From contig CAVZQP010000004.1 of assembly GCA_963777485.1 (NCBI GenBank), positions 580,145-644,144 of the forward strand: DNA of 64,000 bases, read 5' to 3'. The notes beneath the pieces are model-generated. The model was not told the DNA's origin. It was given only the letters and a program-made list of their open reading frames with translations, and ran no database searches. The number at the start of each line of letters is the position of its first letter. The first letter of the stretch is position 1. Origin of the DNA: Bog-473 sp963777485. Its GTDB lineage: Bacteria; Actinomycetota; Acidimicrobiia; Acidimicrobiales; RAAP-2. Shown here in pieces: positions 17,511 through 25,917 of the stretch. A program made the translations under genes and the position numbers.

Positions 17511-18551
17511 GTGGAGTCGGCCCCCCTCGACGAGGCATTGACGGTCTTCGCCGCCACGGGACCCCGCTACGGGTCGCGGGGCCTGGCCAACCACGGGCCC
17601 ATGGCGGCCGAGGCCCTTGCCCACCTGGGCCGCGAGGACGCCATCGCGGAGTGGGTCGAGCATTACCGCCGGCGGCTCGAGCCGGCGCTCCCGCCGGCCG
17701 ACCGGCCGCTCTCCGAGGAGGAGTGGCCGCAGGCCCTCGGCCGGGAAGAGCGATTCGGGGAATGGCTCACGTTGTTCGAGCGCGAGGTCGCCGACCGCCC
17801 GCCCGTCGCCGTCGTCGGCGAGTGGGCCCCGCGCCTCCTCCCGGGCGCGGTCGGCGCGGCCACGCACGGGCTCATCCGCACTGCGCACGCCGTCCGCGCG
17901 CTGGCGGCGGAGGACACGCCCCCGCGCCGGCTCGAGTTGGCGAACGGCCTGGCGTTCTGGGCCTCGACCTACCAGGAGCTACCCGGCCCACCGCTGCTGA
18001 TCGGCAAGGAGGACGTGCCCGACGCGCTCGCCGACCTGCCGTATCTGGACGAGGACGCGCCGCGCCAGCTGCTCATCAGCGACATGGTCGTGCAGATGGG
18101 CGACATCGCCGACGAGTTCGAGCAGGCGGTCGCCTCGCTCGGTTGGAACGGCGGCTCCGTCGAGTTGCTCGACGCGTTGGCCTGGGGCGGCTCGCTGGCC
18201 TATCTGCGCAATGCGGACGACGGCGGCGCCATCGGTCTCCTCCACTCGGTGACCTCGCCCATGGCCTGCGAGTTGATCCTTCCCTGGCTCCCCGTCGAGG
18301 ACCGCGACGCCGCGCTCGGTTACGTGTGGCAGGCCGTGGCTGCGCTCCACGTCGCCTACGACAACGATCGCAAGAGCGAGCTGCCCGAACAGGAGGCGTT
18401 GTCCGCCGACGAGTTGGTCGACCGGGCGCTGGCCTCCCGCGACGAGCACGCCATCAAGCTCACCGAGGCGGCGCTGCGCAGCTTCGGGCGCACCGGCGAC
18501 CCGGTGCTGCTGTGGGCGGCGGCCGACGCCGGCGCCCGGTTCGCAGGCTGA
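17511..18551 (+). CDS. Questin oxidase-like protein (DUF4243 family)
   Basis: A 346-residue protein of the questin-oxidase-like group, named from a fungal Baeyer-Villiger type enzyme in anthraquinone metabolism. The family start NHGPMAAEALAHLG is present. VGEWAPRLLPGAVGAATHGLIRTAHAVRAL contains the HG..R..H pattern typical of the group, and HVAYDNDRK and a C-terminal HAIKLTEAAL follow. It has no signal peptide or membrane segment. The GTG at 17511 gives a normal family N-terminus. In bacteria the function is untested, so the name should be read as a family label. Confidence 0.75.
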   Translation: MESAPLDEALTVFAATGPRYGSRGLANHGPMAAEALAHLGREDAIAEWVEHYRRRLEPALPPADRPLSEEEWPQALGREERFGEWLTLFEREVADRPPVAVVGEWAPRLLPGAVGAATHGLIRTAHAVRALAAEDTPPRRLELANGLAFWASTYQELPGPPLLIGKEDVPDALADLPYLDEDAPRQLLISDMVVQMGDIADEFEQAVASLGWNGGSVELLDALAWGGSLAYLRNADDGGAIGLLHSVTSPMACELILPWLPVEDRDAALGYVWQAVAALHVAYDNDRKSELPEQEALSADELVDRALASRDEHAIKLTEAALRSFGRTGDPVLLWAAADAGARFAG

Positions 18552-18600
18552 GGCGGGGGCGCGGGGCGGGCCGCCAGGCCCCTGGCTATCGTCGGTCGGC

Positions 18601-19680
18601 ATGGAATACCGCACCCTCGGCCGCACCGGCATCAAGGTCAGCCCCCTGTGTCTCGGGGCGATGATGTTCGGGTCGTTCGGCAACCCCGACCACGATGACA
18701 GCATCCGCATCATCCACGCCGCGCTCGATGCCGGCATCAACTTCGTCGACACCGCCGACATCTACTCGTTCGGCGAGTCAGAGGAGATCGTCGGCAAGGC
18801 ACTGGCGCAGACGAAGCGCCACCGCATGGTGCTGGCGACCAAGGTGCACGGGCAGATGGGCCGCGACCCGAACGCGCAGGGCAACTCGCGCCGGTGGATC
18901 ATGACCGAGTGCGACAACAGCCTGCGCCGCCTCGGCGTGGACTACATCGACCTGTACCAGATCCACCGGCCGTCGCCCGAGACCGACATCGACGAGACGC
19001 TCGGTGCGCTCACCGATCTCGTGCGGGCGGGCAAGATCCGCTACTTCGGCAGCTCGACGTTCCCGGCGCACGAGGTGGTGGAGGCGCAGTGGGTGGCCGA
19101 GCGCAGGGCGCGGGAGCGTTTCGTCACCGAGCAGCCGCCGTATTCGATGTTGGTGCGCAGCATCGAGAAGGACGTGTTGCCGATGTGCCAGCGCTACGGG
19201 ATGGGCGTGCTGTCGTGGAGCCCGCTGGCGGGCGGCTGGCTCTCGGGCGCCTTCGGCTCGGGCAAGGAGAACACGAGCCGGCGCGCCTCGGTCATGCCCG
19301 ACCGTTACAACATGGAGCTCGCGGCCAACCGTGCCAAGCTCGAGGCGGTCGACCGGTTGGGCGCGCTGGCGGACGAGGCGGGGTTGTCACTGCTTCAGCT
19401 CGCGCTCGGATTCGTCCTGGCCCACCCGGCGGTGACGTGCCCCATCATCGGGCCGCGGACGATGGAGCATCTCGAGTCGCAGCTGCCCGCCTTGGAGATG
19501 CGACTGGGCGGCGACGTGCTCGACCGGATCGACGAGATCGTGCCGCCCGGCGCGGACGTGAACGAGACCGACGTCGGTTGGGTGCCCGCCGCGATCGCCG
19601 ACAAGTCCTTGCGGCGGCGGCCGCTTGAGGCGTCGGTGCAGTCGCGGGGGCTGCTCGACGCCGTCAGCTCGGCGGACTGA
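18601..19680 (+). CDS. Aldo/keto reductase
   Basis: A 359-residue NADPH-dependent reductase of the YdhF/MgrA-like group. The opening YRTLGRTGIKVSPLCLG, the catalytic Asp and Tyr in NFVDTADIYSFGESE, the Lys in LATKVHG and the His in YQIHRP are all visible. The C-terminal cofactor block CPIIGPRTMEHLESQL is intact. It starts at ATG 18601, 49 nt after the questin-oxidase-like gene, and converges on a DapB-like reductase. It is likely to reduce aldehydes or ketones of a catabolic route. Confidence 0.92.
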   Translation: MEYRTLGRTGIKVSPLCLGAMMFGSFGNPDHDDSIRIIHAALDAGINFVDTADIYSFGESEEIVGKALAQTKRHRMVLATKVHGQMGRDPNAQGNSRRWIMTECDNSLRRLGVDYIDLYQIHRPSPETDIDETLGALTDLVRAGKIRYFGSSTFPAHEVVEAQWVAERRARERFVTEQPPYSMLVRSIEKDVLPMCQRYGMGVLSWSPLAGGWLSGAFGSGKENTSRRASVMPDRYNMELAANRAKLEAVDRLGALADEAGLSLLQLALGFVLAHPAVTCPIIGPRTMEHLESQLPALEMRLGGDVLDRIDEIVPPGADVNETDVGWVPAAIADKSLRRRPLEASVQSRGLLDAVSSAD

Positions 19681-19701
19681 CGCTCGCCGACGGTCCGACG
19701 G

Positions 19702-20754
19702 TCAGGAGGTCTTGGCGGCGCGGCCCGCGACGAGGGGCATCTCGAGGTAGGTGCGCAGGCCGGGCTCGGCCTCGCACACGTACGGAACCGCATTGACACA
19801 GTGCATCGCCGTGGCCACGATGCCGGGATTACGCGCCAGGCCCGCTTCGACCGACGCGGGGTGCAGTTTGCGGAACGTGACCAGGCAGTCGGGGTCGCCC
19901 GTGATCTCGACCTCGAAGTGCTCGCCGTCGGGGCCGAAGCGCCACGGCGGGTCGAGATGCTCCTCACCCATGAGCCAGTTGACCGCCGCCGTCACGACCG
20001 GCTGCCCGTCGACGAGCCCCTCCCAGCGGAAGCGCTGCGCTGCGACCAGTCCCGGCGCGATCGGCCCGATGGGCGACTCGATCGGTGCCGTGGCAACGGC
20101 CATCTCGTGCGTCGTGCGCAGCTCGGGATCGATGGGGAACCCGAGCGCGTCGGCCACCATGTGCACCGACTGCCCGAAACCGGCGCCGAGGGCGTCGGCC
20201 ATGATGCTCTGTCGAGCCTCCTCGGGGGTCTTGCCGAACAGCATCCAGTCGCGGATGACATCCGGCGCGCCGTAGGTGCGGATGTCGGAGAACTCCTCGG
20301 CCCGGACGCGGGTGATGGAGCCCGACAGTGCGGACACCATGAGCGGGAAGCGTTCCGTGATGCCCCCGGGGTGGATCCCGGTGCCGTGCAGGGTCACACC
20401 GGCGGCGCGGCAGATGGCATCGAGCCGGGCGCGTTCGTCGGACGGCGGGTAGAACCAGCCGAGCGGCGTCACCACGTTCTTACCCGACTCCAGGAGCCGG
20501 GTCACGATATCGACGTCGGCGAAGATCGGGCTGTACACGACGCAGTCCGCGTCGAGCGCGAAGAGCGCCTCGATGTCACGGGTGGCACGAACCCCGATCG
20601 GACCCCGTCCGGCGAGCGCGCCGATGTCGACGCCTTCCTTTTCGGGCGAGTGCACCCAGCAGCCCGCGACCTCGAGCTCCGGATGGTCCAGGACCCCTTC
20701 GATCGCGGCCCGGCCGACGTTGCCGGTCGCCCACTGCACGACGCGATAGGACAC
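19702..20754 (-). CDS. DapB-like NAD(P)-binding reductase (dihydrodipicolinate reductase-related), paralogue 1
   Basis: A 350-residue oxidoreductase of the actinobacterial group annotated as dihydrodipicolinate-reductase-like and related to 2,4-diaminopentanoate dehydrogenase. The cofactor loop is VVQWATGNVGRAAIEG. The central domain has GTGIHPGG, where DapB-like enzymes bind substrate. It is larger than true DapB (about 245-270 residues). A second copy (39083-40147) shares the opening YRVVQW.TGNVG and the same size. The GTG at 20754 is the start. Such paralogues are usually tied to steroid or xenobiotic catabolic clusters rather than lysine synthesis. Confidence 0.82.
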   Translation of the reverse strand: MSYRVVQWATGNVGRAAIEGVLDHPELEVAGCWVHSPEKEGVDIGALAGRGPIGVRATRDIEALFALDADCVVYSPIFADVDIVTRLLESGKNVVTPLGWFYPPSDERARLDAICRAAGVTLHGTGIHPGGITERFPLMVSALSGSITRVRAEEFSDIRTYGAPDVIRDWMLFGKTPEEARQSIMADALGAGFGQSVHMVADALGFPIDPELRTTHEMAVATAPIESPIGPIAPGLVAAQRFRWEGLVDGQPVVTAAVNWLMGEEHLDPPWRFGPDGEHFEVEITGDPDCLVTFRKLHPASVEAGLARNPGIVATAMHCVNAVPYVCEAEPGLRTYLEMPLVAGRAAKTS

Positions 20755-20865
20755 GGCTTACCCCCTGCTGCGCTGAGTGGCTCACCATATGGGATCGCCG
20801 ACGCCGGGCGCACTATGTTCCGTTCCGACGGCGACACGGCGTCGTGATCGCGCCGGGGGTGACTA

Positions 20866-21291
20866 ATGGGTGCAGCCGAGGAGAACCGCAAGGTGATGGA
20901 GGGGTTCTGGGAGGACCTGTACCGCCAGGACCTCGTGGCCGCCGCGGCGCGGTTTTCTCCCGACGGCACGTACACCGACGTGGGGACCCCCGATGACGAC
21001 GTGGCCCGGGGTCCCGACGAAATCGTGCGGCGCCTGACGCTGGCGTGGAGCAAGCTCGCGGGCCTCCGCGACGAGCGCCGGTATCTCGTGGCCGGTGAGG
21101 ACACGGTCATGACCGAGCACATCGAGCACTGGGAATGGCCGACCGGCGAGACCATGGCGCTGCCGGTGTGTTCGGTCCACCAGGTTGTGGACGGCCGGAT
21201 CGTGCGATGGACCGACTACTGGGACATGAACGCGTTGGTTGCCGCGGCGCCGCAGTGGTGGTTCGATCACGTCCTGGCGGGCTGGAAGTAG
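20866..21291 (+). CDS. NTF2-like / SnoaL-like protein
   Basis: A 141-residue alpha+beta barrel protein of the NTF2 superfamily. It starts with a helix ENRKVMEGFWEDLYRQD, followed by FSPDGTYTDVGTPDD and the late strands VCSVHQVVDGRIVRWTDYWD, which are the typical conserved part. Such folds serve as small hydrolases, isomerases or cyclases (limonene epoxide hydrolase, SnoaL), so catalysis cannot be assigned. It is followed after 9 nt by an amidohydrolase, probably in one operon through 23872. Confidence 0.8.
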   Translation: MGAAEENRKVMEGFWEDLYRQDLVAAAARFSPDGTYTDVGTPDDDVARGPDEIVRRLTLAWSKLAGLRDERRYLVAGEDTVMTEHIEHWEWPTGETMALPVCSVHQVVDGRIVRWTDYWDMNALVAAAPQWWFDHVLAGWK

Positions 21292-21300
21292 GCACCGGAC

Positions 21301-22575
21301 GTGGCGCGGCTCATTCTCGGCGGGGGGACCGTGCTCGACGCGGACGGCCCCCGCCCCCACTCGACCGTTGTCGTCGAGGACCGCCGGATCACCGTCGTCT
21401 GTCCCGACGGCGTCGCCGACGCCGCCCTCGACGCCCGGCCCGATGACCGCGTCCTCGACCTCGGAGGCCGCACCGTCATGCCCGGGCTCGTCAGCAGCCA
21501 CTTCCACGCCACTTACCGCGAGCTCGGCTCGAAGGTGGCGCCGTTCGGGCTGGAAGAGCCGCCGGCACTCCAGGCGGTGCGGGCGGCGCACCATCTCGAG
21601 CTGGCGCTGCGTTGTGGTTTCACCGGCGCCGTCAGCGCGGGCGCGCCGTTCGCCATCGACGCATCGATGAAGGCGGCGATCGCCGAGGGCCTCTTCCCCG
21701 GCCCGCGCCTGATGGCGGGCAGCCGGGACGTCAGCACGACGGGCCATGCCGGCGACAAGAGCTTCCCCTGGTACTGGGACGTCCGCGCCCGTGGCGCGGT
21801 CAACCGCTCCGACGGTCCCGACGAATTCCGCCGGGCGGTACGCGAGGAGATCAAGCAGGGCGCCGAGATCATCAAGATGTTCGTGACCGGCGGCCACGGC
21901 ACGGTCGCCCCCGCCGAGCAGACCGAGATGTCGCGCGCCGAGCTGACGGCCGGCATCGAGGCCGCGCACGAGCGCGGCGCACTGGTGCGGGGGCACATCG
22001 CAAACCGCGACGCGCTCGGTATGGCGCTCGACGCGGGGATCGACGTCGTCGACCACGGCGACGGGCTCGACGAGGCGGCCATCGGGCGGATGGTCGACCA
22101 GGGCACCTTCCTGGTTCCGAGCCAGCTCTTCCCGGCCCGTTTCGCCGAGATGATGGGAGGCGGCGGCCTCGGCTTCACCGCCGCCATGGCCGAGGACATC
22201 GAACGAGCGCTCGCCATCCTGCCGGTGGCGAACGAGGCCGGGGTCAAACTGCTCTGCGGCGACGACTACGGCGCGATCGGTCTGCCGCACGGCCGCTACG
22301 CCGACGAGCTCGCGTTCTACGTGAAGGAGGCCGGGATCGCGTCCCTCGACGTGCTGCGCTGGGCGACGCGGCACGGTGCCGAGCTGATGGGTCGTGGACA
22401 CGAGCTCGGCTCGGTGCGCGAGGGCTACCTGGCCGACCTGCTCGTCGTCGACGGCGACCCGCTCAGCGACATCGGTGTGCTCCAGGACCGGGCGCGACTC
22501 GTCGCCATCATGAAGGGCGGGATGCTGGTCACCGACGAGCTCGACGCGCTCGGATCCGCCGAGGCCCGGCGCTGA
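21301..22575 (+). CDS. Amidohydrolase family metal-dependent hydrolase (imidazolonepropionase / prolidase-like)
   Basis: A 424-residue TIM-barrel hydrolase. Metal ligands expected in the family are visible: HFH in SSHFHATYRE, a Lys in EIIKMFVTGGHGT for a possible carboxylated bridge, His in VRGHIANRDA and VDHGDG, and Asp in LLCGDDYGAIG. The small beta-sandwich is formed by the N-terminal GGGTVLDADGP and the C-terminal GYLADLLVVDGDPL. It begins with GTG and lies between the SnoaL-like gene and a monooxygenase gene. It likely hydrolyses a cyclic amide, dipeptide or lactone; the substrate is unknown. Confidence 0.9.
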   Translation: MARLILGGGTVLDADGPRPHSTVVVEDRRITVVCPDGVADAALDARPDDRVLDLGGRTVMPGLVSSHFHATYRELGSKVAPFGLEEPPALQAVRAAHHLELALRCGFTGAVSAGAPFAIDASMKAAIAEGLFPGPRLMAGSRDVSTTGHAGDKSFPWYWDVRARGAVNRSDGPDEFRRAVREEIKQGAEIIKMFVTGGHGTVAPAEQTEMSRAELTAGIEAAHERGALVRGHIANRDALGMALDAGIDVVDHGDGLDEAAIGRMVDQGTFLVPSQLFPARFAEMMGGGGLGFTAAMAEDIERALAILPVANEAGVKLLCGDDYGAIGLPHGRYADELAFYVKEAGIASLDVLRWATRHGAELMGRGHELGSVREGYLADLLVVDGDPLSDIGVLQDRARLVAIMKGGMLVTDELDALGSAEARR

Positions 22576-22595
22576 GCCGCAGTACTCTCCGGCCA

Positions 22596-22892
22596 ATGAT
22601 CATCGTGGCCGGTTCCATGAGCTTCGACGCCGCCGACCGCGCCGACGTGCTGGCGAGCCTGGCCGAGGTCACCACGCGCAGCCGGCGCGACGCCGGGTGC
22701 GTGGAGTACTGGTGGGCCGAGGACCTCGAACATCCCAACACCTTCTCCTTCTACGAGTGCTGGGAGTCGAAGGAGCTGCTCGACGCGCATCTCGCGCAAC
22801 CGCACGAGGCGGCGTTCGCCGAGCGCAACTTCGGCCGCATGACGGGAGCGACGGCGTCCATGTTCGAGGCGACCGCGCTCCCGCCGGGTTGA
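22596..22892 (+). CDS. Antibiotic biosynthesis monooxygenase (ABM) domain protein
   Basis: A 98-residue dimeric alpha-beta barrel protein. The ABM pattern is clear: IIVAGSMSF, DAGCVEYWWAEDL, NTFSFYECWESKELLDAHL and the final F..R..... helix. Members include cofactor-free quinone-forming monooxygenases and haem-degrading enzymes. The ATG follows the amidohydrolase by 20 nt, and its TGA overlaps the TTG start of the methyltransferase, so the block is translationally coupled. Confidence 0.87.
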   Translation: MIIVAGSMSFDAADRADVLASLAEVTTRSRRDAGCVEYWWAEDLEHPNTFSFYECWESKELLDAHLAQPHEAAFAERNFGRMTGATASMFEATALPPG

Positions 22893-23872
22893 AGCCCTCC
22901 CTGCGCGCCCTGGCCGGGCGCGGTGTCGACGCCCTGCCACCGGGTCTGGGCCGGCAGGTGCGGGCGCTGGCCGGACGGCCCGGTCCGCGCGAGATCGCGC
23001 TCGACGCGCTCGACGCCGAGCTGGACGGCGCAACGGCGTTGATGGGGGAGTCGCCCGAGCGGGCCCAGTCCCTGCTGGGCGGGTTCGTCGTCGCGCTGCC
23101 GGCGCCACCACCACCCGACCCCTTCTCGGATGCGTACCGGGAGTGGACCTGGGAGCTGTACCGGCGCATCTCGGGCCGCCAGGCCTACGACACCGCGCAC
23201 GAGGCGTCGCCGTTCGACCTCGAGCGCGCGCAGAAGCGGCCCTTCCCCTACGAGAGCGGGTCGCTGAAGATGGTCGGGCGCGACCTCGTGGCGCGCGGCC
23301 ATCTCCTCGGGACCCTGGCGAGGGCGTTGCCGGCCGTGAACGGGTCGGCCCGTCCCCGGGTGGTCGAGTTCGGTGCCGGCTGGGGGAACCTGACCGCGGA
23401 TCTGGTGGCGACCGGGCTCGATGTCACCGTCGTCGAGCTCGATCCCAAATTCTGCGCGCTCATCGCCGAGCGGTGCACGAACGGCCCCGGGGAACTCGCC
23501 GTGCACCAGGGCGACATGCTGGACTTCGCGACCGACGAGCCGTTCGACGCCGCCGTGTTCTACGAGAGCTTCCACCACTGCGCCGACCACCTGGCGCTGC
23601 TCGACCGCTTGCACCGCATCGTGCGGCCGGGTGGCCCCGTCCTCTTCGCGGGCGAGCCCGTGCAGCGGCTCGGCTATCCCTGGGGCCCGCGCCTCGACGG
23701 CCTCTCCGTGTGGTCGAGCCGCACCTACGGCTGGCTCGAGCTCGGCTTCGACACGCGCTACTTCGACGTGGCGCTGGCGCGGACCGGCTGGGAGGGCCGG
23801 CGGGTCGGGCTGGGGGCGCGCCCCGCCGAGACGGACGTGATCGTGGCGACGGCGACGGAGTCCGCGCCCTGA
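22889..23872 (+). CDS. SAM-dependent methyltransferase
   Basis: A class I methyltransferase, 327 residues. Motif I is VVEFGAGWGNLTADL, the acidic residue ending strand 2 is in VTVVELDPKFC, and post-I and motif IV lie in HQGDMLDFATDEPFDAAVFYESFHHC. About 150 N-terminal residues are helical and not part of the core. The start is a TTG at 22889 sharing TTGA with the preceding stop. It ends the SnoaL-amidohydrolase-ABM operon. The acceptor could be a lipid or small metabolite. Confidence 0.85.
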   Translation: MKPSLRALAGRGVDALPPGLGRQVRALAGRPGPREIALDALDAELDGATALMGESPERAQSLLGGFVVALPAPPPPDPFSDAYREWTWELYRRISGRQAYDTAHEASPFDLERAQKRPFPYESGSLKMVGRDLVARGHLLGTLARALPAVNGSARPRVVEFGAGWGNLTADLVATGLDVTVVELDPKFCALIAERCTNGPGELAVHQGDMLDFATDEPFDAAVFYESFHHCADHLALLDRLHRIVRPGGPVLFAGEPVQRLGYPWGPRLDGLSVWSSRTYGWLELGFDTRYFDVALARTGWEGRRVGLGARPAETDVIVATATESAP

Positions 23873-23910
23873 CCGCCGCCGGTCCGGCCCCGCAACACCT
23901 CCACGAAAAT

Positions 23911-23949
23911 CGCCGCCAAAGTGGCCATAACATGACCACTTTGGCGGCG
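23911..23949. promoter_or_regulatory. Perfect 14-bp inverted repeat upstream of the DinB gene (candidate operator)
   Basis: Arms CGCCGCCAAAGTGG (23911-23924) and CCACTTTGGCGGCG (23936-23949) are exactly complementary and separated by 11 nt (CCATAACATGA). The spacer is AT-richer than the surroundings and holds a possible -10 (CATAAC, 23926-23931). The element sits 40 nt before the DinB start codon. The arms could also fold as an RNA hairpin, ending transcription from the upstream methyltransferase. A repressor-binding site is favoured because of its position at a promoter-like dip; no run of T follows it. Confidence 0.5.
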
Positions 23950-23988
23950 CATGATGGCCCTATTGAACATCAGCCAAGGAGGCCGGAC

Positions 23989-24525
23989 ATGACCGAATCG
24001 CAGAGCAGCGGCGCACAGAACGACCTGGACCAGGAGCGGGCCGACATCATCGACACGCTGCAGGGGCACCGGAGGTTCCTCCGCTACACGGTCCAGGGCC
24101 TGACCGACGAAGAGGCGGCGAAGCGCACGACCGTCAGCGAGCTGTGCCTGGGCGGCCTCGTCAAGCACGCCACCAAGGTGGAGGAAGGCTGGGTCAGGTT
24201 CGTCCACGAAGGGCCGAGCGCGATGTCCGGCGCCGACGAGGCCGCCATGGCCGCCCACGCGGCCAGCTTCCGCATGCTCGAGGGTGAGACCTTGGCCGGG
24301 TTGCTCGCCCACTACGAAGAGGTCGCCGCCCGGACCGACGAGCTGGTCGCGACGATTCCCTCTCTCGACGTCTCGCATCCCCTTCCCGTGGCGCCCTGGT
24401 TCCCGCCGAACGCGCGCCGGTCGGCGCGGCGGGTGTTCCTGCACATCGCCACGGAGACCGCGCAGCACGCCGGCCACGCCGACATCCTGCGCGAGACGCT
24501 CGACGGCCAGAAGACGATGGGCTGA
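23989..24525 (+). CDS. DinB family protein (DUF664-like)
   Basis: A 178-residue four-helix-bundle protein of the DinB/YfiT superfamily. Family features include an early DIIDTLQGHRRFLRYTVQGLTDEEA, a His in LVKHATKVEEGW and the late H.....E..QHAGH block (LHIATETAQHAGHADIL). These give three candidate metal ligands. Actinobacterial members include mycothiol- or bacillithiol-dependent enzymes. The ATG has AAGGAGG 7-8 nt upstream. An inverted repeat 40 nt upstream suggests dedicated regulation. The target thiol reaction is not known. Confidence 0.88.
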   Translation: MTESQSSGAQNDLDQERADIIDTLQGHRRFLRYTVQGLTDEEAAKRTTVSELCLGGLVKHATKVEEGWVRFVHEGPSAMSGADEAAMAAHAASFRMLEGETLAGLLAHYEEVAARTDELVATIPSLDVSHPLPVAPWFPPNARRSARRVFLHIATETAQHAGHADILRETLDGQKTMG

Positions 24526-24532
24526 GACGGCC

Positions 24533-25900
24533 CTACGGTTCCTGGCACCCGAGCGCCGGTGACGGCGACGACCCGCCGGTCTCGCCCCGCGCGTACGCGC
24601 GGTCGAGCAGCTTCACGTCCCGCGCGAGCGTGTGGACCTCGCTCGTGCCCTCGCCGCCGTACTGGTAGCCCTGGGTGTAGGCCGTCCCGCTCGGGCTGTC
24701 GTCCTTGGTCGTCGGGGTGCCCGGGATCGGTTCGGTTCCGGTGTCCTCGTTCCAGTCGTCCCACGACGTGACCATCACGATCGGCAGGGCCGGGTCGACC
24801 TCGGGGATGGCCACGCAGCGCAGCATCTGGTCGAGCGTGGAGGACGGCCCGTCACCCGCCACCCACTGGCGCGGCTGGGCCGGATGGTTGGTCGTCAGCC
24901 GGAAGCCGCGGTCGTTGAAGCCCGGCTGCACGACGGGCAGGACCGGCACCTTGTTGCCCGTCGCGTTGCGGTAGAGCGTCAGCAGGAAGCGCTGGTCCGC
25001 GGCGATGTGCGTCGTCCCTGGATACCCCGTCGAGTCGCTCGCCGGGCCGTTCGCCTGCTGCGGGTCGCCGTAGTACAAGGTGTACGACGTCACGGCGTCG
25101 AACTGGTCGATCCGCCCCAACTGCGGCTGCCCCGTGAAGACCGGCGCGTTCGGCACCTGGATCTGGGGCGTCACCCGCCAGTACACCTCGTCGCCGACGA
25201 AGAACGGGTCGGCGTAGCCGTGCTGCTCGAGGTACGTGCGGGCCCCGCCGATCATCCCGGCCACGTCCCCGGTCAGCGTGCGGGTCAGGTAGAGGTAGAC
25301 GACCGGCCGCCCCTCGATGTGCAAATACGACGGATTGGAGAAGTAGTCCTTTGCCAGCGCCAGCATGTCGGAGTCGAAATGCAGCTCCGCCTGCCCGGAG
25401 ACGGGCGTCGATTCGTTGCCGGCGTCGAAGCCGAGGTTCCAGGTCTCGTAGAACATCGCGAACTTCATCTCGTGCAGGTCCGGCGCGGCGAGGAACTCCT
25501 TCATGGCGGCGTCGGCCGTCAGGTAGTTGCGGCCCGAGAAGGCGGGGTCGTAGGGCCACCAGTCGACCGCGAGGAAATTGATGCCCGCCTTGTGCGCATT
25601 CGCGATGTCGCGGGTGGCCGTTGACGTCTTGTTCGAGTCGATGAGCCCGAAGGGCGGCCGTTGCGACGGCACCAGCTGCTGACGCAGCGACCCGCCGGCG
25701 ATCAGGTTCTCAGGGTTCCACATGTAGTAGTACGCGCCGACCAGCGGCCGGGTCAGGCCATCGTGCGCCGACGGCGACGACGCCGTCTTCGACGCCGCCC
25801 CCGCCCCCGCGCCCAACGATGCCGTCGCGCCCACCAGCACCAGCGCGGCCGCCGCGGCCACCGCGTGCCGGAACAGCCGGCCTCGCCGCGCCCCTCGCAC
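24533..25900 (-). CDS. Secreted glycoside hydrolase family 99-like protein
   Basis: An exported protein of about 455 residues. A basic start (GARRGRLFRH) and an Ala-rich hydrophobic segment form a signal peptide ending near AGAGAAS. The domain opens with PLVGAYYYMWNPEN, then INFLAVDWWPYDP and KFAMFYETWNLG, and ends with VTSWDDWNEDTGTEP. This pattern of Trp/Asp/Glu-rich strands is that of GH99/GH71-like barrels and WbsX-type proteins. GH99 enzymes cleave mannans; here the substrate is uncertain. The start GTG is 17 nt downstream of the phospholipase-like gene, so the two exported enzymes are co-transcribed. Confidence 0.7.
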   Translation of the reverse strand: MRGARRGRLFRHAVAAAAALVLVGATASLGAGAGAASKTASSPSAHDGLTRPLVGAYYYMWNPENLIAGGSLRQQLVPSQRPPFGLIDSNKTSTATRDIANAHKAGINFLAVDWWPYDPAFSGRNYLTADAAMKEFLAAPDLHEMKFAMFYETWNLGFDAGNESTPVSGQAELHFDSDMLALAKDYFSNPSYLHIEGRPVVYLYLTRTLTGDVAGMIGGARTYLEQHGYADPFFVGDEVYWRVTPQIQVPNAPVFTGQPQLGRIDQFDAVTSYTLYYGDPQQANGPASDSTGYPGTTHIAADQRFLLTLYRNATGNKVPVLPVVQPGFNDRGFRLTTNHPAQPRQWVAGDGPSSTLDQMLRCVAIPEVDPALPIVMVTSWDDWNEDTGTEPIPGTPTTKDDSPSGTAYTQGYQYGGEGTSEVHTLARDVKLLDRAYARGETGGSSPSPALGCQEP

Positions 25901-25917
25901 CGGAGAAAGCAGAACCG

